NCBI GenBank assembly: GCA_020796225.1
Contig: CM036762.1
Coordinates: 55,329,740 to 55,393,739, forward strand
DNA from: Arion vulgaris
Taxonomy: Eukaryota; Mollusca; Gastropoda; Stylommatophora; Arionidae
Direction: 5' to 3'
Length of the DNA: 64,000 nt
Shown: in pieces, positions 33,601-48,600 of the stretch
How positions within the stretch are numbered: position 1 is the first letter of the stretch
Layout: each line of letters begins with the position of its first letter
Position numbers and translations under genes: made by a program
The notes under the pieces: model-generated
What the model saw: only the letters and a program-made list of their open reading frames with translations
Databases searched by the model: none
What the model was told of the DNA's origin: nothing

Positions 33601-36600
33601 ACTTCCTGATCCCAGATGCACCAGAACTTATCCACAATTTTCTTGAGGGTGAACAGGACATGTCATGTAAACGTAATGCCTTCATGATGCTTATACATGC
33701 AGATCAGGTAATATGTTATATGGGCTTGACCTATTTTATCTTCTTGTTAATCATGAAATAGCTTGTCCGAGCGAAATTTGTCACCCTTACAGTCCATCAG
33801 AATTTCTCTCATAGACCAGATGTCTTGCCTCTGCAGCTGTCATGCTCAAATCATTAGTTACATCCTAAATCGATCTTCTCCATGGTCTTCCTCTTTGCTG
33901 GGATGCCTCCTTTCATAATGGTCTCCACCAACCCTTTGTGCCATTATATATATCAAAATATTTCAATTTTCTTTTTGTAGCATCAGCCAGTTTTCTTTGA
34001 TTTTGAGTTCTTTCTGGATAGATCTATTTGTTCTCTTCTCTGTCCATGGTATACGGAGGACTCTATACATAATAATTTAGTGAAAAAAAACTTAAGAAAG
34101 GTCTAAAGCACTTTATGTGATTGAGAATTTCACAGTGCTAAAAAAAACTGCATTCAGAAGTCTAATATGCAGAGGGTTGAAAGGGTTAACATCCAAGCAT
34201 ATTTTAAAGAAAAGCCTCACCAGGTGCTAATATATTTTAAATTTCTCTATAGTGCAGAAACACAGACACTGAATAAAACAGCTAGAGGATAAAATAGCTA
34301 GAGTATGTAAGCACTAGAAGTGGGGCTTTACAAAAGTTTTATGCAGGTTAGTTAGTGAAAAAAATGTATAATAAGAAAGTACTGTAGTTTTACATAAAAC
34401 AATGACAATACACAGCAACGTTTGACCAAAAGGCCTTTATCACATAATGAAACAACAAGAGTGACGAATTGTACAGCACACTACAAAAAGACTGACAAAG
34501 ATACAACGGTCAAAAAATGCCTTTGTCGGAATGAGTTGTCGGACTTCCCAGTCTTGTGCCAAGATGAAAAAATGTAGAAAATAGTGTATCAGATTACTGA
34601 AGAAAATGAAAATTAATTAGAAAGATAGATATGAGGTAATTTGTTTCATTGAATATTTTTGGGACAGTAAAAGTTAAAAGACAATGTAACAACATACAAA
34701 CAGATTTTACAATAGAGGTCTGTGAAACAAGATAATGGACAGCTGTGTATTAATATAACACAAGGAGACAAAATTAAAACTAGGAAATATGGTTAGAATT
34801 GAGGTTAATACACCAAATGTTCTCCAATAGATGCTCAGCTCCTTTATGATTTCTGATAGAACCAAAACCTTTTCACAGCTCCAGAACAACATTTCAGTAT
34901 TGTACCTTAACAGAAAGTGCTGTAGCCATTTTCACTAGGAAATCGACCCAATACGCTACTGTTTTAATCCAGTGAATTACACTGTCTACAACTCAGCAAA
35001 CAGGGAAATGAGAATGTCAATTAACACCTGGAATCAGCAGCAAAATATTATTGTCCCAACTATTTGGCAGAGCAGCTGATGTTAATTATTCATGAACAGA
35101 GAGTTTATGAACAAAAGTTCTGCATACAAGAATATGTTGGTGAGACTCGAGTCATGTAATAGACAAAACATAACAGTAAGTACATTTGTATTTCCTATCC
35201 ATTCCAGAACTTATGACTGCAGCTTATGTAATATGATCTACAATGATATATATATATATATATTACACAGCTGTTTGTGATGAATATTATTACATTCTTC
35301 TATTATGTATATAGGAGAGAGCTCTGAATTACTTGAGCAGCTGCATTGACCAGGTGACTTCATTTGGGGACATTCTGCAGCTTGTTATTGTTGAACTGAT
35401 TTACAAAGTAAGTTATCTTTTCTAATATTTGTATCTGTAGATATATTTACTCATTGTTCACATACCTGGTGGCTGTTGTTGTTTTCTGTGATTTTTTTTT
35501 CCTAATGTACACGTTTCTTTGTTATTTGTTAGTAGCTACCCACAGTTCCTTGTTTGTGATCTTGTCATACCATCACAGATGGAGTATCCTTCTTTGAAGG
35601 AGTCTGTTTACTTCCTATTGAAAAAAAAATCTTATTCTTTTTAAAGCTGGTTTTGTTATGAGGGATTTGAATTTTGTAGTGAGGGATTTGGTTTTGTTAC
35701 GAGGGGATTTAATTTTGTTATGAGGGGATTTGATATTGTTATAACGCCCATGTTGTGCAGGGGCCGCAAAGAATAGTACCACTGTGATCTACAAGGCATG
35801 TTGTAAGAGGCGACTTATGTAGGACATATGGAAGCTACCCTAGTAAATAAAAAGCATTGTAGATATCGAATGTACTGGCCTACTTGTAGGCGCATAACTG
35901 GCACACCATACAATCGCTCTTAGGCACATACCACATACAAGTCACACAGAGTGGTTAACAAGTGGTCAATATGGAGCATTTGAAGAAGAAGAAGGTTTTG
36001 TTATGAGTGGATTGCTTTTATAGATGCCAAGAGGATCTTATCTGAGAGAAGAACAAGCAGGGTTCCGTAAGAATAGATCCTGCACAGACCAGATAGCTAC
36101 ACTGCGCATTATAGTGGAGCAAAGCTTGGAGTGGAACTCACCACTATACATAGGTTTTGTGGATTATGAAAAGGCGTTTGATAGTCTGGATAAGGAATCA
36201 TTGTGGAAACTATTAATACACTATGGAGTTCCACCCAAGATTGCAAACCTAATAAAGAAAACGTATGAAGGAATGAAATGCAGAGTCATACACGAGGGCC
36301 AACTGACGGAATCCTTTGAGATAAGAACAGGGGTGAGGCAGGGATGCTTGTTATCACCATTCCTGTTCTTGCTGGCCATAGATTGGATCATGAAATCAAC
36401 AACGGATAACAGAGGGGGAATACAATGAACACTTGTGAAACAACTGGAGGACCTGGATTTTGCAGACGATCTGGCTTTGCTGTCTCACAACCACGCACAG
36501 ATTAAAGACAAAATAAATACCCTAAATAATAAGTCTCAGCAGCTAGGTTTGAAAATACACAGGGGGAAGACCAAGATCATGAGAATAAATGCTGCAAATG

Positions 36601-39600
36601 TAAACCGGATTATGCTGGAGGAAACAGCACTGCAGGATGTAGAATCATACACATACCTTGGAAGCAACATAGACACAGAAGGAGGAACAAACAAAGATTT
36701 TAAGATAAGAATACAAAAAGCAAGAGGGAACTTTATTGCATTGAGTAAGATATGGAAGGCAAGGAGATCAAAACAAACACAAAACTGAGAATTTTCCAGT
36801 CAAATGTGAAGTCAGTGCTGTTCTATGGCTCTGAAACATGGAAGACCACAAAGGAAACTATCAGAAAACTGCAGACCTTCGTAAATGGATGTTTACGTAG
36901 GATAGAGGGATTGAGATGGTATGATAAGATTACAAACGAGGAACTCAGGGAGAGAACAAAGCAGATACCAGTGGAGAGAGCTCAGGAAGAGACGCTGGCG
37001 ATGGATAGGACATACATTGAGAAGACCGACCGGAAGCATCGCGAGACATGCATTGTTTTGGAACCCGCAGGGAAAGAGGAGTAGGGGAATGCCTAGGCAG
37101 ACCTGGAGAAGAGAGCTGGAGGCGGATATAAAGAGGATAGGCAAAACATGGAAAGAATTGGAAGGGATGGCAAGAGAGAGGAAGAGATGGAAGAAGTTTG
37201 TTGAAGACCTGTGCTCCGATGGGAGTTGAAAGGTGATGAAGAGGATCTTATGAAGGGTCTAGGGTATCCAAATGTTTGTGGTATTGAAAACGCTGACAAG
37301 GCTAGTAATGTAATCACCTATACTGGTCATCTTGGAAAGAGATAAAACTGGTCCATTCCTCTTTTCTTTAAGATGCACATATTCAGATCAAGCTGTTGCA
37401 TAACTTATTTATGTTTGTATATATCGTTTTCTAACATTACAGTCAATAGTTATTTATTTTTCTGCTTTCTTATTTAGATATCAGTGTAGAGTTTGTCAAA
37501 GATGTTTTATCAAGGAAATTATTTTTTTTAGGTGTGTCATGCCAATCCTGGAGAAAGGGCCAGGTTCATCAGGTGTATCTATAACTTACTGAACTCTTCC
37601 AGTCCTGCAGTCAGGTATGAAGCTGCTGGTACTCTTGTTACCTTGTCCAGTGCTCCAACAGCAATCAAGGTAAGAAAAACAGATGCATTTTTTGGTATAA
37701 TTTGTTCTGGTATGTGAAGGTATTCACAACAATCTCATGTGAATCCAAGGGTTTGAACACTAATCTTCTTCTTTGCGTTCATTCTTTACTACCAATTTTA
37801 ATCACTCTTTGTGATGTTTGATCTTTGCCAAGAACGTGTATACGTTGCACATTGGTTTGATAGGTCCCTAAACGCATAGAATTCTACACGTTTAGGACAT
37901 GTGCATCCGATTTCAGCCAAACCTCCTTAGTTGCCTCTTACAACATGTGTGGCAGGTAACAGTGGTTCTATTCTTTACACCCCAAATTTATGCCCCGGTA
38001 ACCTCTTGGACAAGAACACTAATCAAAACTCTTAAAACACATCAACATGGTACATCCTGAAAACAAGCAAACTGAGAAAGTCAATTTGCCTGGTTATTGC
38101 TTTTGGATTGAGTTACAGTACAGCTTCTGTGCAGTCATGTCCATGACAGCTATCACTGAAATTAGATTTGCTTACACACCAGACCTTACACTTTGAGCCC
38201 CAGCATTGTCAACTTGTTGAAGTATTGTGCTTTTGACAAATTCTACCAGTGTCCATTGTATTCATATCCCTGTCAGATATCCTTGGAATGAGATTTGTCC
38301 TCACTACCTACGAACATCTACCATGAGTTCTTTCACAGCTCGTCTGTCCATTGAAGTACAGGACCAGTGTGGCTGACCCATGCAAGTCTTGTCAGTGCCT
38401 GCCTTTATCGTACTTCAGACATGTAAATTATAAAAGAGTGACACTCATATTTCAATTTTGGAGACGGAAGTGATTTATGTCCAGAACAATTGAGAAGTAT
38501 ATTCCTTATCCAGAACAGTCTCCCAAAAGAGGCGTGTCGACATTGTGATTGTGAAACTCATGGATCCCAAAAGAATGCATCAGTGACAAACAATCTATGT
38601 ATCAAATGAGTTGTGAGAATTTTTTATCCTAAATAATTTCCAGAGAAAACAGCTCAGTGCCTGAGACAACACAGAGTAAACCATTTGTACAGAGAATAAT
38701 TACAGATTCTGCCCTTTAGTCTGTGTGGAGACATTCACTGGCTAGGAAAAGTGAACCCAAACAAAAAGCATGCCAAAATCAGACGTACTGGTTCGAAATG
38801 CCAAAATTTGTTGCTTTTCTATAACCTGCAGCACAGTCTATGTGCGCTCATTGACTGAAATCTAAAGTTGTTTATAAATGGTTATTTTAGAGCAAGCCTA
38901 GAAGAAAGAGACTATCATTGTTTCTAGATGTTTCAACATTTGTAATGTTATTAGTAAACACAGACTTGAGAAACGGAATGATAAAACAACCAGTACATCT
39001 GGAAGTTACAGAGAGAAGGTGACAATACATTTGCTACATTCAAATTAGCATAACATTGTAGGCAGACATGGCAAGAGAAGATGGAGGCTGCTGAAAAATA
39101 GTAATAGGTAAGAACAGATACATTTGAATGCCATAAGTAAAGCTCAAGAAAATGGCCTAGAAGAGAAATGGTGAGAGTGAGAGATACTTTCTATGCTCAA
39201 TTCCTATGGAACAAGAAGATCTAGTAGTATGAGAGAAATGATTGTGCAAAAATTATTTAGTTAATATGAAAACACAGACATGAGTAAAAGAAGTGTTTAT
39301 AAATCCAATTATACAGGGTGTTCAACTTTAAAAGCAGCCTGTGAATGGAGCTAATCTGGCATATATATATGGAAATGAGAATGTTCAGTTATGACGTAGT
39401 ATAGGTCAAGGGTGTGTGATGGTGTGTAATTGTAGTGCGGGAAGGGGCGATGAACAAATGTGATGTAGGACAAGCTAGTCAGAACCGGTTTAAATAGTAA
39501 ATAGACGAGATGCAATGCATACCTGGCAAATTTCTATTTATCACTGGGCTGCTTTTAAGTTGAACACCCTGTATATCACTTTAAATAAAAATTATGCCCA

Positions 39601-42600
39601 AGAAACTGATAGTCTAACATGAATTAATATGCAAATATTTCCTTTCCTAGGCAGCTGCAACCTGCTATATAGAACTGATTGTGAAGGAAAGTGACAACAA
39701 TGTGAAATTGATTGTCTTGGACAGACTGATTGCTCTGAGGGAAGCACCTGCTCATGAAAAGATCTTACAGGTACCAACTTACAGTTACATTTCTTATATC
39801 TATTTCATATTATTGTAATATGCTCATTTGACTCTCAAATTATAATTTAACAAACTTGAAATAGATAATAGTTGGTTTTGAAGTTTATAATATTCTATCT
39901 TCTTCTCTTCCACCATTTACTTCTTTATAGAAGTGTTGGGGGTGAAACGTAGTGATCTTGTTTGTGCTTTTTTAAGGCACTTTGTAAGCTGATATTCATG
40001 TTCGTAAGGCTTTTCTTGATGCCGTCGCTCCATCTTTTGAGTTGTCTTCCTCTTGCCTTGTACTCATACTTTTCTGTGTGGCTCTCTGTGGTACGCGATA
40101 CCAGGGCATTCTGGTCAGGTGTCCAAACCATTTAATCTGTTGTTCTTTTATGAATTGCATTACTGGTTAATATTCTATAAGCAGGCAAAAAGCCTGTTCT
40201 AGAAATTGCTTCTTATCCTGATGAGGCAAAACAGGTTTGTAGAAAAGAAAGAAGAAAAGCATTGTATCCATTTTTCATTTAACTCATTTTCAAGTAACAA
40301 ATATATATATTAAATTTGAATACTACTCATTCAGTGTTAGATTGGTATATAATTTATTCTGTTGAAACAAAATATGAAACATTCTGCATACAATACAGCA
40401 GCTTCTATGTCATGTTTTGAATTCCAAGACCTTTAATTGATAACTATAATGAATGCTCTTTTAATTTCCTATTTTCAGGAGCTTGTCATGGACATTCTGA
40501 GAGTATTGAGCTCCCCTGACCAGGAAGTGCGCAAGAAAACCCTATCCCTTGCACTAGATTTGGTGACATCCCGCAATATTGAAGAGGTATGGGACAAATT
40601 TAGACAATAATTTTTGTTCCTGATCCAGAAGCACTTGAGCTTTCAGCTCTTTGGCTCAGTGCCATGGACATTGTAATCCTTCGGTTCGGTGCCACGAACA
40701 CCGTAAATCTGGAGAACCTGTGGAATTGTACCCGCACTCACAGGGAGCTTGTCATCCAACGCGCTACGAACACGCTAGACAGGCGGGCATTTAGACAATG
40801 ATAAAGTAATATTTATTTATATTTGGATATATATAAATATTGTAGTATAATTTATGATATTAATGTTAGAAAGTACTTTTGTATACTTTAACCATACTCA
40901 CTGTTTAAAATTATATATTTTCTGCTGCATGATTTATACCTCTATGAAGATTTGTATTCTCTGTATTTAAACTGCTGGAAGAATGGGATATATTTCTTGA
41001 AAGAAGTGAACAAATAAAAAAGTGCTAGGAAAAATTATTAGTTAAAATCTAGATAAAAATAATAGTAAAACAAAATATTTTCAACACATGAAGAGGTGCT
41101 TCACTGTTCTTCTTGCGTCGTTCTTTATGACTAATTTAAATCACTCTTTGTGATATGTTGGATCTTTGCCAAGTATGTGTATACGTTGCACATTGGTTTG
41201 GTAGGCCCCCAAATGCATAGACTTCTACACTCTTAGGACATATGCATCTGTTTTCAGTCAAACCTCCTTAGTCGCCTCTTCCGACATGCATGGCAGGTAA
41301 CAGTGGTTCTATTCTTTACACCCCAAATTTGGGCCCCAGTGACCACTCAGGCGGCTTCACTGTTGAAACCAATACTAGAAGCAAAGATTGAAGATAAACG
41401 CCCAAGAAAAAGATAATATATGTGAGAGGACATCATGAAATGTGGAGTAATAATAATCTGTCACAAAGGGAACCACCATGGTAGGAGAGAAAATTATGCA
41501 GATCCATTACATCTAGCTGTTTCATGTGGGAAGCTCATTTTTTGTAACTGCTGTTTATGTTTTTGTAATTGAAGTCTTTAGAACAGTGCATAAAAATAGG
41601 GAATTGTTCATTCTACTTTTATTATGTTAAGTAAAAAGTTTGGTCTGTTCACGGCAAAGTAAAATCTTTCTTATTCTGAAAATAAAACGTATGACATCTA
41701 AAGGAGACTATCTGATTATGACAGATGCCTTTCTTAACATCATCACAGATGTCTTATCATTACGTCTTCCCTCATCATCATAAGACATGGTTTATCAGCT
41801 GCGATGAATAACCAAGCAGTAGGGACATTGGCTAAGACAGCTCTCTGATGAACAGTGAATGGAAAGAGAAGGCCTGGATTCCAAGGGAAACATGGAAAAG
41901 AACTGTGGAAAGAGAGCTGAAAAATTGTTGCCTGACATGAGAATGTCAACAATGGAAATCTCTTATGGGTAATCAACACGCTGATAGATTGGCTAGCTTG
42001 GCTACAATATCAGAGGGAGCTGCCATGGATTGAAATGACGTTCATTACGCACTGAGAGAGTCTTTCCGAACAGAGGAGTTTCAGGACTGCGAATCCCACT
42101 CGCTGACCAGATTGAAAGAGATGGGTGTCGATTTTGGTGCAACCCAAATAAAACGGAATACTAAATATGCAAGGAGATTGATTAATCAACATCGAACTGG
42201 CGTGTTGGGCTGCTGGATTTGTTGAGGCAGAGAACGGAGCACCTATGGACGTGTCCAGAGTGCTATGATGATAGTCCTCATATAACTGATAACTTGTGGA
42301 AGCGTTATGTTTCAAACAGGACACAGAGGATATAGATATATAGCAGAAATAGTTATACCAAAACAAGACAATTTGTAAGAAATAAAATATGTTCTAACAG
42401 AAACTTTATAGTGTCTGTGTCTTTGATTCTTCTAGATGGTTCTTGTTCTGAAGAAGGAAGTAGTCAAGACAAACAATGTTGAACATGAGGATACTGGTAA
42501 ATACCGGCAGCTGCTGGTTAGAACCCTACATCAGTGCAGTGTGAAGTTCCCAGATGTAGCATCTACCATCATTCCAGTGGTAAGAGAATAATTTATAGGA

Positions 42601-45600
42601 AATAGAAAATAATATCTCCAATATCCTGGTTGAATGACATTGATGTAAAAGTTGCTGTTTACTACACCTTGATTTATATATATATCTTCTTCGAATGCTT
42701 CATATCGAAAACTTGTTAACCACTCTTTGTTATTTGTATGTGATCAGAGCCTAAGAGCGATTGTATGTTGTGCCAGTTATGTACCTACAAATACATGCAT
42801 TTCCACAACGCTTTTTATTTACTAGGTAGCTTCCTACCTCAGTTGCCTCTTACGATGTGCTGTATCAAAATTTGATGTGCTGTGCTATAAGTTACAGTTT
42901 TGCTGTAAATATAAGCAAAACATACTTGCTCTCAAATCACAAATAATTATTTTAAAAGTCATTCTAGAGAGGGACATAGAATAAAGAAATCTGAGAACGT
43001 TTATGCATATATACATCATTTTATAGAAACTAATACCTCTGAAGTCGGAAAATGCCCATCTGTATGGAGGGGGACACTCATAAAAAGTGAAAGTAGACCT
43101 TCATGCAAAAATCAGTAAGAGGCACCATACCATGCGCTCTGACTACGCCTGAATTCATTGTGGGCGAATGCAAAAAAAAAGAATAGAAACTAATTATTTG
43201 TATATATTCTCTCTCTCTTATATCTTTATAACCCTGTTTGGGCATATGCCCTCAATCAGCTTGTGCCACATCGTTTGACTTGTTCATGGTTGATTGAATT
43301 TTGTGGCTGCAAAATTTTTCCAACTGGGGTAGTCAGCCCCAAGCTGAACTCGATCGTAGGTGCTACTTATTGCATGCCTTGTATGTCTGAGTGTTACTAT
43401 TCTTTGCTCCCTTTTAGGTCCCAGCAACACACAGGTGAATTACTGGTATACAAACTAGTTAAATATTTGGGAAATCACAGTTTCCAGTACAAATTTATTG
43501 TTTATATATCCGTTGATTTGTGTATCTTTTCATTAAATATTTTTTGTATGATTGCAATTTAAATGTTTGGAAGTGAAGTGATTAATATGTGTGTGCATCC
43601 AAACTTTATTGAATGATATATCCTAATTAAAGATTTAAATATTGTCATCAGTTGATGGAATTTTTGGGTGATACCAATGAGCTTGCTGCTGCTGATGTTC
43701 TGGTATTTGTGAGAGAGGCAGTTCAACGTTTTGATCAACTAAGACCTCTTGTTATCAGTAAACTACTGGATGTGTTTGGTACCATCAAGGCCATGAAGTA
43801 ATCTATACATTTGTCAAACTTGTTTTGTGATTTTCTATTTCTTTATTAGAATTACATTCAATTTGTTTTACATTTCTAATATTAATTTAGCCCGTGTGAT
43901 GCCGGGGCCTGCAAGGAAAACGAATAGAATCACTACAACCTACAAGGCATGTAGTAAGAGGCGAATGATGTAGGACCTAGGAAGCTACCCAATCGCTTCT
44001 TAGGCTCAGATCACATACAAATCACTGGTTAACAAGTGGTCGATATGGAGCGTTCGAAGAAGAAGAATATTAGTTTTAATTATGTCTGTGGATTATAGTT
44101 TTACATAAATTTCACTGAAGCAATGTGATATTTTTGGGGTTATTGGTTACTGAACTGATGTCACTTGGGAAGACTCATAGGTGCTCTGTCTCCCCCAATA
44201 GATGTCAAAGAGTGTACATACTGATGGTTCCTTTGGCTTACTGGTTAATTACACTTCTCTCTCTGCCCCTCAAGCATCCAGTTTTACTTGTACAGCATGT
44301 AATTTCAAACTCTTTAAATTGCTGGATTGATTCATCATCAATTTTAGTGTCCTCATCCAGCAGTAGATCATCAAGAGGCCAAAAAACATACCCAGTATCC
44401 ATCATAAACTCTCCAACAATAGATGTTGTCAATGCAAGTCTGTCTCTTCTCATTGTCGCGAACACCAGCATGCCCAGGACAGTGGGTCCATGTGAATTTC
44501 GGGAAGTTGGAAACCTCTATAGACACCATCCACTCATACCCCCACCCGCCATTCTGGGTCTTCCGAAGTATTGAAGATTTTTGGAGGAAATTGTGTCTTA
44601 ATCTTGACATGCAGAAATCTTGGCGCCGTCAGTATGCTAATAGTATATGGAACCAAACAAGAAGTTGCAAACATCTATTGATGGCATTAAGTGATTTATT
44701 GATGGCTGGAGTGTAAGAGCTCAATCACTGCTAGATCTGTGAAAAATTTAGGCAGAATATTTTAACGAAAAGTTAGTCAAAAGTTGTAAGTATTTGAAGA
44801 CACTATATCTGAAATATATCTCTCCTAACAGGATATAAGCGTAGGACTTTCCATAGTTGTTGGAAACTTGTTTTTTCCTCTATAATATGTTGCAGTTAGG
44901 ATTTAACATAATGAATATGGTCACAGTACCTGTGGTCATTATTTCTAATTTGTTCTAAATCTTCTTAAGAATTCACCGGGCAGCACTTTGGATCCTGGGA
45001 GAATACTGTACAACTTCTGATGATATCCAGAGTGTAATGACACTCATCAGACAGTCCTTGGGAGATGTAAGTTATTGTGTTGTTATACTTTAACTTATTT
45101 ACTGTAACATTTATTTAAATGTTATGTTTGTTCTTGTCAATAATAGACTTTTCTGACCTACTTCTTCTTCAAACGCTCCATCTCGACCACTTGTCAACCA
45201 CTCTGTGTGATTTGTATATGATCTGAGCCTTAGGGTGATTGTATATTGTGCCAGTTATGCGCCTACAAGTAGGCCAGCACACCCGTTATCTGCGCTACTT
45301 TTTATTTACTAGTGTAGCATCCCTAGGGCCTATATCAGTCGCTTCTTACATCATGCATTTTAGGTTGCAGTGGTACTATTCTTTGCTTCCCTTGCAGGTC
45401 CCGGCACCACGTGGGCGTCTTTCCAACTAAGTTGTTCTGTTCTACACTCAAATCTATTTAATTGGTTTCTTATTATTTAGAGCTGCAGAACTAAATATTT
45501 TTATGCAAGCCAGGAATGTTAATTACAACAATTTTCTTGTTTCTTAATGGAACCTTGTCAATGGTTATGGTCTCAAAACTCATGACGGTGGGCAGAGGAT

Positions 45601-48600
45601 CTCTGTAATAGAGACAATGATTACGGTCATGGACCAGTATGGTCACTGCCAGGAAGGAAAGCAATGGCAGACTACCTTCCAAGGCAATGCCTAGGAAACC
45701 CCAACAATAATACTGTTGGGGTGGCAAAGTTCTGCTCAGGACAAGCTATTTGATGATGATAATGGAACCTATAATTCTTTATGTTTTGTCTTGTACCTAA
45801 TAGCATCAAGTTTATGCTGGACAGTGAAGTTAATGAAGGATTATGTCTATAAATATATCCGGATTCACTAGTTCCATTATCTGTAATCCTTTTTATTTCA
45901 GTGCTTAGTTGGTAGAGTTAGAAAGCACACATGTTTCTACTGACAAGACACTGCCATTTTTCTACAGATGTTCATTCTGGGTTGCTTCTTTCTAATTTGT
46001 CTTCCCTGTTTGCTGTATGTTTCACTGAGAGCTTCACATATCTGTCTAGCATTTGTTTATGGTTATTGTTAAATGATGAGCTCAGTTGATTTTCCCAGCT
46101 TATTTTACTATGTTGGGTTTTCTTCATGTCCTTGAAAATGAAACATAATTTCTTGACTGCTTATGTGCCATAATTTAATCCCTAAGTTTTGACCAGGCAG
46201 CTTGGCGGCTGAGGTTATCTGTTGAACTCTGTAGTCAGGGGGAAGCACAAGAGCTATGTGATACTTTTTCAAGAAATAGATGAGCGAGTTTTTTTTCCAT
46301 AATTTATGTCAACAGCTGTGCTAAAAATAACATATATAATTTGTTACACATTCTCACCAGATTCCAATTGTTGATGATGAAATGAAAAAGGCTGCTGGAG
46401 AAGTGAAGGAAGATGGTAACTATCATGTATAATCTGTTTACATACATTACTGTAACATATATAACTACATGTGAAATACGATGCCTACTGAAAGTTACCA
46501 ACACCATCAGAAAAGACAAGAGTCATCAGCATAAGGAAGAAAGTTAGGACAGAACCTTTCTTAAATTATATTGAGAAACAAAGAATTAAGTGGTTCGGCC
46601 ACATAATAAGAATGCAACCAAACTCTACTGTATACAGTGTTCTACAACAGAGCATCAGGAAAGAAGGCGAGAGAAAGACCACGAAAAAGATGGTGAGATG
46701 ACATAGCAGAATCCTGTCAAAAATAAAAAATAACTCACCCACGCCACTAGAACAGTGCAAAACAAAAACAGAAAACCATGACACTGGACAACCACCAGGT
46801 AACACTGTGATGACAAAATAAGAAAGGAGGCTATAACATATATAAATATATAACAATAATTATATTAATAAAGAGGGAAAATAAAATAGTATTTTGTCAA
46901 TTATTTAAGTCATTATATGTAGGTTTCTGTACGGGAAACATGTGTTATGTGAAAATACTCTTTGAATACCTTTTCATTGTTGAAGCTAGATGCAGGCATA
47001 ATTAATATTTTTCAATTAAAGTACTTCAGTGTGATCTTAAAGATTGTGAGTTTTTTCATTGCATTGATTAAATGGAAAATTGTTTCTAGAAATCTGAATT
47101 ATATGTATGTTTCTCTTGTAGTCATTCTGCTCCTCTCTGTCATTTTCTTTATTTGCATTTTCTGGTCCTATTCTATATTATTATGGTTATCCTTCCCTGA
47201 TTGTTGGATTTAATGTATACTTTATTTATAAACATTCTATAGAAATGCAAGTTGGTGGATCAGTACAAAAACTTGTGACAGCTGATGGTACCTATGCTAC
47301 ACAGAGTGCATTCAGCACTCGCTCATCTGTCAAGAAAGAAGAAATGTATGTCAATATATATGTTACATTTATCCTCATTGCATAGTCATATTTAGTTCTG
47401 TTTGTCTTACCACAATGTTGATGTATGTGCATTGTTTTGTGTTGTTGTTATGTTATTGAGGTTATTAGTAGATGCAGCTTTACTATTGAAATTGTTTTTA
47501 ATGAGTTGTTGCATAATTCTCTATATAAGGACAGACTGCAGTAAAACTATGAAGCAATTGAGAAACAAGTAAAAAAAAACAGTGTTGTGATTCTTTAACA
47601 CTTTTGCTGGCACCGCCGTACCAACTCCCTTTCGCTGCCGCCGCCGGACATGTGCCGTCGCGATGTCTTTTTAACGGGAGTATCGCTTGCTGAAAACGGG
47701 GTCCTGTGACGTACCACTTCCATATTGTTCCGACGAGCTCTCCAAAATGGCGTAAACGTAGGTATACGTCCGATTTTCGTAATTTTTTGGAGATTTTTCA
47801 AAATGGGCTGATGAATAGTGATGTCCAAAATGACTCTTTTTCTGACATTTTAGCCAGTGATAGTGTTAAAACGAACTCTGAATGTGATATGAATTTGAAC
47901 TGTGATTCACGTGACGATGTTTATAGATCGATAGCAGACATTCCCAGGGGTACAGGAGTAGGTGACTGACACCCAACTCGAAAACGACGGCATATCATAC
48001 TGTGAATAGGTATGGGGATATCAGTTACTACAATAGCTTGTGGATTATAAAAAATTTATTCCACATATAGACAGGTTACTAGCTCATTAATATATGAACA
48101 CTATTCCATAGTTTAAATGTCCTAAGTTTATTAGTTTATTTTTAACGATTTTTTGAAACTCTGAAAATTGATCATGCCGAAAAATAGCGTGGCAGTGGGC
48201 CAGACTTTGTCGTTAAAATGGCTGGCAGCAAAAATGTTAAAGCTGCATTTTTTCTAGGATGTTATTTCAAAATAACTAAAAACACTTTAGACATACCTTT
48301 TTCATGCATCTAAAAATGTGTTATGTTTGATGGTCTGTTGGAAAAGGTTTATAACATTCCTCTTTTTGTTTAACTAAGACCTCCACTGAGAAAAGACATG
48401 ATGGATGGTGATTTCTTCATTGGGGCAGCCTTAGCAACATCTCTGACAAAACTTGCTCTTAAGTTCATAAACATTACAACTGACAAGAAACGACAGAATG
48501 TAAGTAACTAATTAATCTTGAGAACTTGTATGAGAACATGATTTGTATATGTAATATTGATTCTGTAGCACAGCTCTCATTCATAGTCTTGTGTCATTAT

